5,689 bases of DNA from Candidatus Fermentithermobacillaceae bacterium (GTDB lineage: Bacteria; Bacillota; Sulfobacillia; Fermentithermobacillales; Fermentithermobacillaceae): contig DUTL01000067.1 in the NCBI GenBank assembly GCA_012842105.1, forward strand, positions 1-5,689. The letters run 5' to 3'. The notes below the pieces were generated by a model. It searched no databases, was not told the DNA's origin, and worked only from the letters and a program-made list of their open reading frames with translations. Positions 1 through 5,601 of the stretch are shown piece after piece; position 1 is the first letter of the stretch, and each line of letters starts with the position of its first letter. The translations under genes were made by a program, and so were the position numbers.

Positions 1-158
1 CCCTGGGGCGAAAACCGGTGGAAGGTTGTTTCTAACACTTCCGCTCCGGCGGAGAGAGCCGCACTGACCAAGATCTCTCGGATCCTCTCGAGGTCATTCA
101 GGATGTCAAACCCGCATCCGTAAACCTCAGCCAGGACATGACGGCCCAGCCCCTGCAT
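1..158 (-). CDS. speD: S-adenosylmethionine decarboxylase proenzyme, N-terminal part (cut by window edge)
   Basis: SpeD removes the carboxyl group of S-adenosylmethionine to make the aminopropyl donor for spermidine synthesis in the cytoplasm. The reverse strand from ATG at 158 reads 52 codons without a stop to the window edge. It opens with GLGRHVLAEVYGC (residues 3-15), followed by an amphipathic helix and AGAEVLETTFHRFSPQ (residues 37-52). This matches the start of the short bacterial (Thermotoga/Bacillus-type, class 1B) SpeD, which usually reads LGRHL.AE.Y.C and then FH.F.P.G. The self-cleavage site that yields the pyruvoyl group (ES in VSGVVVISESHL of the family) would lie just past the edge, so activity cannot be judged. 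The family is about 120-140 residues, so well over half is missing. A purine-rich AAAGGGGG lies 11 bases upstream of the ATG. The gene is divergent from the transporter operon. Family call is confident from several collinear motifs. Confidence 0.9.
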   Translation of the reverse strand, partial: MQGLGRHVLAEVYGCGFDILNDLERIREILVSAALSAGAEVLETTFHRFSPQ

Positions 159-171
159 CTTTGTCTCAGCC

Positions 172-197
172 CCCTTTCAGGAACCAAATTCCAAGGG
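172..197 (-). promoter_or_regulatory. Possible leader hairpin covering the speD ribosome binding site
   Basis: In the predicted speD leader RNA (minus strand), CCCTT-GGAA (197-189) can pair with TTCC (183-180) and AAGGG (176-172). This leaves a five-base loop TTTGG and a three-base bulge TGA on the 3' side, nine pairs in all. The 3' arm is part of the AAAGGGGG ribosome binding site, so the fold would hide it. I did the pairing by eye; no folding energy was computed and no known riboswitch class is recognised. A translational switch on speD is plausible but unproven. Confidence 0.35.
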
Positions 198-221
198 CCA
201 CATAAAAACCAAACCAATGAC

Positions 222-250
222 ATTTTAGGTGAGCCACCCTCCGGTGTCAA
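222..250 (-). promoter_or_regulatory. Sigma-70 type promoter of speD
   Basis: Read on the minus strand there is a perfect -35 box TTGACA (245-250), a 17-base spacer (228-244) and a -10 box TAAAAT (222-227), one mismatch from TATAAT. Transcription would start near 215 and leave a leader of about 57 bases before the speD ATG at 158. Consensus boxes with optimal spacing, directed at a real gene, make this a strong call. Confidence 0.8.
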
Positions 251-328
251 TGAAATATATGCTCAGAATCTTGAGGGGTTCTAAAGACACGTCAGCACCG
301 CTGCACATAATTTTTCGGGTACAGAAGG

Positions 329-394
329 AGTATACTGAATCACAGCGAAAATAGAGTGAGAGAAAGCAGTATGTCAATTGGCGCTATTCAGTAT
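329..394. repeat. Cluster of AGTAT/ATACT repeats upstream of the transporter operon; possible operator
   Basis: The pentamer AGTAT occurs at 329-333, 368-372 and 390-394, and its complement ATACT at 332-336. AGTATACT at 329-336 is a perfect 8-base palindrome. ATACTGAAT (332-340) and ATTCAGTAT (386-394) form a perfect 9-base inverted repeat with 45 bases between. CAGTAT at 367-372 and 389-394 is a direct repeat with a 22-base period, about two helical turns. TATACT at 331-336 could serve as a -10 box, but no convincing -35 box stands 16-18 bases before it, which would fit an activator-dependent promoter. This could be a binding site for a regulator of the operon, or chance in a short AT-rich leader. 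Confidence 0.3.
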
Positions 395-412
395 CAAGGT
401 AGGTGACACAAT

Positions 413-1876
413 ATGGATTTTTCCAGGCTAGCTATTACAGAAGTCCGGCGCAACCCCACTCGAACGGTTGTGGCCATTGCTGCTTGCGCCCTGGCAGCCA
501 TGATCGTTATCCTGCTCCGGGTGGTTCCTGAAGGTTACAGCGTAGGGCTTGCCATGCCTGAACGCACCTATTCCGGAGGAGATATCGTCATATTTCCGGC
601 TCAAGCCCCTTTGTCATCATCTGAAACCAACATGCTTATTTGGAGAAGCTGGCACGGAAGCGATTGGCAATCTCACCTACTGTACTATTTCCCTGGGACC
701 GGTACAAAGGGGTACCTTGCTGAAGAGCAGTGTGCCGGATGGCGAGGGATGGTTCCCGGCAACATCATTGAGCTAGTAGAAAGCATTCCTAATGTAAAAC
801 GAGTTTCAGCCTACCGTTCATTGCCTTGTATCATTACTGTTGACGGCCGGCAGGCCTCAGCCATTTTACGAGGGTTTGATCCTGACGGCTATCCCATAGA
901 CGATTACCTGGATGAAGGCCCGGAAAAGGCACCCGCTTTTTCCCAGGACAATGCCTGGGAAGTCATTGTACCTGCTAAGCTTAAAGCCTTCGCAAAACTC
1001 AAGATAGACGATATGGTGTCGATTTTGGTTCCCAAGCCTGAGACTGTACAGTTTGGTTCACTCGGCGGCGATCAGGCCCTTCAATTAGGTATCGATTGGG
1101 ATGAAGCAATACAATACAGATTCACAGTATCGCAAAAATATGCCATTCAGGTTGGGGAAGAAGTTGACGTGGAAGCCGGGATTGGCTCGCCCGGCCCTGC
1201 TCCCTCGATTCCTATCTACTGGGAGAGGCCGGAACTTCTCGTTCCCATGGGGGTTTTCGAAGAAATCGTTCAGCAGCTCAATCCAAACCCGGGCATTGAA
1301 GGCACAGGCGAGTTCAGCCTGGGGTTCCCAAGCTATCAGGTGGCTGTGACGGTGGATAGGATCTCTAAACTTAGAGAAACCACCAGGCTCATAAGAGAAG
1401 CACTGGGCAGCGACTACGGCGTTTATGCAGTGCCTGAAGCACGGGCCTACGTTTCGAGGCCCGGGAGCCATGTTGTGATGCCCCCTGACCTTCACGTTGT
1501 ATACTCGGCTCTGATAATTGGGTTTGCCTCTGTTGTGGTAGCCGGCAACATCTATATAATTGTGGTGCAGCAAAAACGAAAACTCGGGCTTCTCAGGGTA
1601 GTCGGAGCTACTTCCGTGAACATCATCCAGTACATCTTATCCCTTGTAGCATATGTTTCAGCTGCAGGCTCTTTTTCAGGGATCATTGCTGGGAATATCC
1701 TGTATTTGATTACACTGCTTGGAACAGATCTCTCTATCAAAGAATGGTTTACCCAAGCCCTTGGCGATTGCGGCATAATAATGGGCCTTTCTATAGGCTT
1801 GTCCCTGGCAATCGGCTTCGGAATCGCCTGGTGGGCGTCTCGACTATCATGTTCGGAGGTGCTGAGCCGTGAATAG
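413..1876 (+). CDS. ABC transporter permease, FtsX/MacB type (first permease subunit)
   Basis: A 487-residue integral membrane protein with the layout of MacB/LolC/FtsX permeases. A short cytoplasmic start is followed by TM1 (about 18-38), a large extracytoplasmic domain of about 320 residues (39-360), TM2 (about 361-385), TM3 (about 403-435) and TM4 (about 452-474). Right after TM2 comes QQKRKLGLLRVVGAT (386-400), the cytoplasmic coupling segment that in this family reads R+RE.G.LRA.GA.. There is no cleavable signal peptide; TM1 acts as the anchor. The extracytoplasmic domain holds an aromatic-rich stretch at 76-93 (W77, W80, W85, Y91, Y92, F93) that may touch substrate or a partner. AGGTG at 401-405, seven bases before the ATG, supports the start. 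Its stop overlaps the ATPase gene by 8 bases, so the two are probably co-translated. Substrate is unknown; lipoprotein handling, peptide export or drug efflux are all possible for this family. Confidence 0.85.
   Translation: MDFSRLAITEVRRNPTRTVVAIAACALAAMIVILLRVVPEGYSVGLAMPERTYSGGDIVIFPAQAPLSSSETNMLIWRSWHGSDWQSHLLYYFPGTGTKGYLAEEQCAGWRGMVPGNIIELVESIPNVKRVSAYRSLPCIITVDGRQASAILRGFDPDGYPIDDYLDEGPEKAPAFSQDNAWEVIVPAKLKAFAKLKIDDMVSILVPKPETVQFGSLGGDQALQLGIDWDEAIQYRFTVSQKYAIQVGEEVDVEAGIGSPGPAPSIPIYWERPELLVPMGVFEEIVQQLNPNPGIEGTGEFSLGFPSYQVAVTVDRISKLRETTRLIREALGSDYGVYAVPEARAYVSRPGSHVVMPPDLHVVYSALIIGFASVVVAGNIYIIVVQQKRKLGLLRVVGATSVNIIQYILSLVAYVSAAGSFSGIIAGNILYLITLLGTDLSIKEWFTQALGDCGIIMGLSIGLSLAIGFGIAWWASRLSCSEVLSRE
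1855..1860 (+). promoter_or_regulatory. Ribosome binding site for the ATPase gene
   Basis: GGAGGT lies inside the end of the first permease gene, eight bases before the GTG start at 1869. It supports the GTG as the true start and an 8-base overlap with the upstream gene, an arrangement typical of translational coupling. Confidence 0.75.
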
Positions 1877-2579
1877 ATGGACCGGGCCCATTATCAGCTG
1901 TCATGAGATTTCCAAGTTTTACCCCGTAGGGGACGGGCTGTTTGCCCTGAGAGACGTAGAAATAGAAGTCCAGGAGGGCTCGTTTGTGGTGATCATGGGG
2001 CCTTCAGGCTCAGGTAAGACCACGGTCCTGAACATCCTGGGAGGCATAGACCGGCCCACACACGGCGAAGTTATCCTTAAAGGCCGCAAGTTCTCGAGGC
2101 TTTCAGAAGACAACCTGGCTATTCTGAGAAGAACTGAAATAGGCATGGTGTTTCAATTCTTTAACTTGCTTCCTGAGCTCACGGCAGTCGAAAACATTGG
2201 GCTGCCCATGAGGCTCGCAGGTTACAAGGACGACGCAATTGCAGAAAGGGCTTCGGACCTGCTTGGTGCTGTTGGGCTCCTCGACAGGATGCAGCACTAT
2301 CCATCGGAGCTTAGTGGCGGAGAGCAACAACGGGTGGCAATATGCAGGGCTCTTGCCACTCGCCCTGCAGTAGTTCTTGCTGATGAACCTACAGGAAACC
2401 TTGATTCGGCCCGCTCCAAAGAGATCATGGAGCTATTCTCCAAGTTTAACAAAGAAGAGAAACAGACTTTCATTATTGCCACCCACGAGCCCAGTTTCAT
2501 AGAGTACGCTGATATCATGATTAGAATCATAGACGGCGAGATCGTGGAGAGGAGTGACCGGCATGGCACGCTCATCTAG
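1869..2579 (+). CDS. ABC transporter ATP-binding protein, LolD/MacB family
   Basis: A 236-residue cytoplasmic ATPase that powers the two flanking permeases. All nucleotide-binding elements are present: aromatic A-loop residue Y18, Walker A GPSGSGKT (44-51), Q-loop Q96 in VFQFFNLLPELTA, ABC signature LSGGEQQRV (148-156), Walker B VVLADEPTGNLD (168-179) with catalytic E173, and switch histidine H206 in IIATHEP. The FQ.FNLLP.LTA.EN segment and the DEPTGNLD ending are characteristic of the LolD/MacB/FtsE branch of ABC ATPases, which work with FtsX-type permeases. Length matches the stand-alone ATPases of that branch (about 220-240), not the fused MacB. The start is GTG behind GGAGGT. The gene overlaps the first permease by 8 bases and the second by 17. 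It should be catalytically competent. The substrate cannot be read from this subunit. Confidence 0.95.
   Translation: MNRWTGPIISCHEISKFYPVGDGLFALRDVEIEVQEGSFVVIMGPSGSGKTTVLNILGGIDRPTHGEVILKGRKFSRLSEDNLAILRRTEIGMVFQFFNLLPELTAVENIGLPMRLAGYKDDAIAERASDLLGAVGLLDRMQHYPSELSGGEQQRVAICRALATRPAVVLADEPTGNLDSARSKEIMELFSKFNKEEKQTFIIATHEPSFIEYADIMIRIIDGEIVERSDRHGTLI
2547..2554 (+). promoter_or_regulatory. Ribosome binding site that favours the ATG 2563 start of the second permease
   Basis: GAGAGGAG ends eight bases before ATG 2563. The alternative GTG at 2554 overlaps this site and would have no usable binding site of its own. The ATG start gives a 17-base overlap with the ATPase gene. Confidence 0.65.
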
Positions 2580-3780
2580 AGAGGCATACAAACCAGGCTA
2601 CCCGGTTCTGCCGGGACAGCCGCTGCAAATGGAGCGTCCACGAGCCAATCTACTCCCTGTTTATAACCTCATTGCCCATCGCAGAATCCGGTACACTCGC
2701 GCATTCGCCCTTCTTGTGGCATGTTCAGTGTTACTCAGCGTAACTGTATCGTTCTTGATCACCACGATCATAGCCAAGAACGTGGAAGTTCTTGCTGCCA
2801 AGGTGCATCTAAACAAGTTGCCTTTCCACGGGCTTGTTGTATTTGATGAGCAAAAGAGCCTTGAAACCTTCTCAAAAAAAGTGAGATTCCCAGGAGATAT
2901 GAACCGGATCGAATATGCGGAAGTTGAATCTAACCTGGGACGGTTGTGCTTGCTGGGAGCAGGCTACGAATTGCCAGATGACACAATACAATTGCTTTTT
3001 CCGTTTGAGCCGCTGGGCAAGAGTCCCAAACCGGAAGTTTCCGCATGGGTTGACGGCAACCCTTCTTTGAAACTCGAATGGCCAAATATAATTCTACCGG
3101 GCACCGGACAAACTTATCCGGCGCTATACGGGTGGGCGTTGGTAAACCCTGCATCTATCAGCAACCTCACCAACAGGCGTCCTGGGATCCTGCTTGAGTT
3201 TGCAGAGTTTTACATGTTCGATCCCATGAATCCAGCTGCTTCTCCCGGGGTATCCAAATTCTTTACCGGCATTGAAAATAATGCGCCTGAAGGGGCCACG
3301 GTAATCACACCGTATTCAGGCACAATCTCCCTTAAGAGAGCAACCAAAGGCGCTTTCTCATCCTGGCAATTCATCTCCCTGATAGTGCTGTTGTCTGCTG
3401 CTGCCGCTATTACATGCGTGCTAACTGTATCCTTCCTTGGGCGAAAACGTTCATTGGGAATTTTCAGGGTTCTAGGCGGCACAGTCACTGATCTGCGAAG
3501 ATCGATGGCGCTTGAAGCTGCTTACATTGGTTTGCCCGGAATAGCCCTGGGAGTGTTTGCAGGACACAACCTGGCCAGGTTGCTTGAGACAGGCTCGATA
3601 CTACCCGGAAGCGCTTATGTAATTGCCATCATTACCGGAGTGTTGACCCTGGTTGCAGGAGTATGGATGCCTTTGCAGCTCATAAAGAATGCAAACTGTG
3701 ACCAGCTCTTAAACAACAGGCCGGTATATGTGATTTCGAATCCCTCGTGCGCAAACTGCGGTTTGTGCGGAGGGATATAG
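2563..3780 (+). CDS. ABC transporter permease, FtsX/MacB type (second permease subunit) with a C-terminal cysteine cluster
   Basis: A 405-residue membrane protein, distinct from the first permease but of the same design. A cytoplasmic N-terminal arm of about 45 residues precedes TM1 (about 46-70), an extracytoplasmic domain of about 195 residues, TM2 (about 268-291), the coupling segment GRKRSLGIFRVLGGT (293-307), TM3 (about 314-337) and TM4 (about 350-372). The external domain is roughly 125 residues shorter than in the first permease, so the complex is probably an asymmetric heterodimer around the shared ATPase. The tail is unusual: SCANCGLCGGI (395-405) has cysteines C396, C399 and C402 in C-x2-C-x2-C spacing, with C379 nearby, predicted on the cytoplasmic side. 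This may bind a metal or be redox active, which is not a normal trait of the family. I chose ATG 2563, eight bases after AGGAG, over GTG 2554, which has no well-spaced binding site. Confidence 0.82.
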   Translation: MARSSREAYKPGYPVLPGQPLQMERPRANLLPVYNLIAHRRIRYTRAFALLVACSVLLSVTVSFLITTIIAKNVEVLAAKVHLNKLPFHGLVVFDEQKSLETFSKKVRFPGDMNRIEYAEVESNLGRLCLLGAGYELPDDTIQLLFPFEPLGKSPKPEVSAWVDGNPSLKLEWPNIILPGTGQTYPALYGWALVNPASISNLTNRRPGILLEFAEFYMFDPMNPAASPGVSKFFTGIENNAPEGATVITPYSGTISLKRATKGAFSSWQFISLIVLLSAAAAITCVLTVSFLGRKRSLGIFRVLGGTVTDLRRSMALEAAYIGLPGIALGVFAGHNLARLLETGSILPGSAYVIAIITGVLTLVAGVWMPLQLIKNANCDQLLNNRPVYVISNPSCANCGLCGGI

Positions 3781-3783
3781 GAT

Positions 3784-3790
3784 GGAGGTG
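3784..3790 (+). promoter_or_regulatory. Ribosome binding site that sets the start of the GlmL/MutL-like gene at GTG 3798
   Basis: GGAGGTG sits in the short gap after the second permease stop, seven bases before GTG 3798. The longer reading from GTG 3747 lies inside the permease gene and has no binding site. ATG 3810 is 19 bases away, too far. The 3798 start puts the first phosphate-binding loop at residues 7-16, as expected for the family. Confidence 0.75.
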
Positions 3791-3797
3791 GCACCCA

Positions 3798-5600
3798 GTG
3801 GCTGAGCGCATGCTATTTGCCGATGCCGGAACTACGTTTACAAAAGCATGCCTGTTGGAACGCGACGGGGGCATGTGGCGCGTTAGAGAGAGGGCAGCGG
3901 CGCCCACTACAGTTGATTCCCCCAATTTCGATGTGATGATAGGGCTGCGAAGAGCTATTGCCAAATTGGAATCATGGACGGGAATCAGACTGCTTTCAGA
4001 AAAGCACCTGATTTCTACGATAGGTGAAGATGAAGGCATCGGCAGGTTTGCGGCAACGTCCAGCGCCGGAGGAGGGCTTCAGGTGCTGGTGGCAGGGCTT
4101 ACTGAGCAAATTACCGCTGAATCGGGGCACAGGGCGGCTCTGGGCGCCGGCGCCGTAGTTACAGAGATAGTGTCGCTCAACCAGGCGGGCACCGACTTCA
4201 AGAACTTAGAGCGCATAAGAAACGTACCCTGCGATATGGTGCTCATCACCGGCGGAACAGACGGCGGAAATATCTCAGATGTGCTTACCCTGGCAGAATT
4301 TCTGTCTTTGGCGGCACCCAAACCGCGGTTTGGCACCCAGGCCAAGACTCCCTTGGTCTACGCAGGAAACATAAATGCACGCACCTATCTGGAAAGCATA
4401 GTGGGAGACTCAATGGAGCTGATATGCATTGACAACATCCGCCCCACAATAGAAACCGAATCTCTTCAGCCTGTTCGGGATGTAATTCAAGAAATATTCC
4501 TCAAACATGTAATGTCCGGCGCACCGGGCTTCAAGAGCCTGGCTCTTTGGGCGCAAGACAGGGTTAAGCCCACGCCTGTAGCTTTGGGTACGGCGCTTAC
4601 TCAAATGGCACTGCAAGATAACCGTGACGTACTCGCCGTTGATGTGGGAGGAGCTACGACAGACGTGTTCTCAATAATCAATGGCCGGTTTTATCGAAGC
4701 GTATCCGCCAACGTAGGAATGTCATACAGTATGGGGAATGTACTGGAAGAAACCAGCCCCGAGATGATCAATCAATGGTTGCCGTGGGTTCAAGATGACA
4801 GCCTTGTCCGCAACTGGCACCTTAACAAAGTGATACGTCCTACTACGTTGCCCCAAACAATAGAGGAATTAGTAGTGGAGCAGTGTTTTGCAAAAGAAGC
4901 CGTCAGGCTGTCATTGAATCATCACCGTTCCATTGTAACCGGGCTTAAGGGAATTAAAATCTCCAGGCAAATAGGGGACGTTTTTTCTCAGCACGGCACC
5001 GGGCGTACACTTGTAGACCTGTTATCAACCGGAGCTATAGTGGGCCTAGGAGGCGTCATTACCAATGCGCCACGGTACAACCAGGCTTTATCCATCCTTC
5101 TTGACGGAATTCAGCCTGAGGGAATTACTGATATTTTGATCGATGACGGTTCATTTCTGCCTTACGCAGGGCTCATTTCAACCAACGGTAACGAAGGGCT
5201 GCACCAGCCTCTCTCCGGCATTCAATCGCCAACCCCTATTGGAACATGTATTGCACCTGTGGGCCCAGATGCCAAGGCAGGTACTGTTATCGCAACCGTA
5301 ACCTATGGCGATGGCTCTTATAATATCGTTGCAGGAGAAATTTCGGTTGTGCCTTGGGGCAATTCACCGGATGGAAGAGTGCTAGTCGTACCAAGGAAGG
5401 ATTTCGACGTTGGTGAGGGCAGAGGCAACTCTATGACGGCCACAGTTGCCAGGAGCAGGATAGGCCTGATTTTGGACGGCCGGGGGCGGCCGCTGGCCCT
5501 GCCCGAAGAACCGAGTATGCGTGTATCCAGGCTTCAACAGTGGTACAAAGCGCTGGATGTATATCCTGAAAAGACCTTGCGGATTGGAGGGAGTGATTAG
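3798..5600 (+). CDS. GlmL/MutL-family protein, actin/Hsp70-fold ATPase related to the glutamate mutase accessory protein
   Basis: A 600-residue predicted cytoplasmic ATPase of the actin/Hsp70/sugar kinase superfamily. Phosphate-1 loop FADAGTTFTK (7-16), glycine-rich ITGGTDGG (150-157), phosphate-2 loop AVDVGGATTDV (280-290) and an adenosine-type GAIVGLGGVITNAP (412-425) match the GlmL/MutL family. This is not the DNA repair MutL. The family is named from the glutamate mutase locus, and relatives sit beside D-ornithine aminomutase. A chaperone-like role in keeping B12-dependent mutases active is presumed there, not well proven. No mutase gene is visible here. The last 110 or so residues (from about 488) extend past the classic GlmL length of about 460-480. 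They are glycine- and valine-rich, probably beta strand, with FDVGEGRG (536-543) and LILDGRGRPL (558-567). The gene starts 17 bases after the second permease and ends one base before the next gene, so it is probably in the same operon. Confidence 0.85.
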   Translation: MAERMLFADAGTTFTKACLLERDGGMWRVRERAAAPTTVDSPNFDVMIGLRRAIAKLESWTGIRLLSEKHLISTIGEDEGIGRFAATSSAGGGLQVLVAGLTEQITAESGHRAALGAGAVVTEIVSLNQAGTDFKNLERIRNVPCDMVLITGGTDGGNISDVLTLAEFLSLAAPKPRFGTQAKTPLVYAGNINARTYLESIVGDSMELICIDNIRPTIETESLQPVRDVIQEIFLKHVMSGAPGFKSLALWAQDRVKPTPVALGTALTQMALQDNRDVLAVDVGGATTDVFSIINGRFYRSVSANVGMSYSMGNVLEETSPEMINQWLPWVQDDSLVRNWHLNKVIRPTTLPQTIEELVVEQCFAKEAVRLSLNHHRSIVTGLKGIKISRQIGDVFSQHGTGRTLVDLLSTGAIVGLGGVITNAPRYNQALSILLDGIQPEGITDILIDDGSFLPYAGLISTNGNEGLHQPLSGIQSPTPIGTCIAPVGPDAKAGTVIATVTYGDGSYNIVAGEISVVPWGNSPDGRVLVVPRKDFDVGEGRGNSMTATVARSRIGLILDGRGRPLALPEEPSMRVSRLQQWYKALDVYPEKTLRIGGSD

Positions 5601-5601
5601 C

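Noticed and set aside
291..315. Short hairpin (CAGC-acc-GCTG, 293-303) followed by a T run at 311-315, resembling a plus-strand terminator
   Set aside because: The stem has only four firm pairs, A/T bases separate it from the T run, and no plus-strand gene ends upstream within the window.
331..336. TATACT as the -10 box of the transporter operon promoter
   Set aside because: The hexamers 16-18 bases upstream (for example TAATTT) do not resemble TTGACA and there is no extended -10 TG. I kept it only as part of the repeat-cluster entry.
1085..1573. Minus-strand open frame of 162 codons opposite the first permease
   Set aside because: It lies wholly within a convincing membrane protein gene. 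Its product has no recognisable motif and an odd mix of His, Asn, Pro and Arg typical of a shadow frame.
1869..2579. Macrolide exporter MacB or cell-division FtsE as a specific name for the ATPase
   Set aside because: The ATPase is not fused to a permease as in MacB, and FtsE works with a single FtsX of about 300 residues; two large permeases here fit neither specific name.
3747..3797. Upstream extension of the GlmL-like protein from GTG 3747
   Set aside because: No ribosome binding site precedes it and the extra residues overlap the coding end of the permease; GTG 3798 has an ideal site.
3680..4039. Minus-strand open frame of 119 codons across the permease/GlmL junction
   Set aside because: It overlaps the well-supported ends of two real genes and shows no family motif.
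3798..5600. DNA mismatch repair MutL
   Set aside because: The GHKL ATPase motifs of repair MutL are absent. The phosphate loops are of the actin/Hsp70 type, as in GlmL, which shares only the name.
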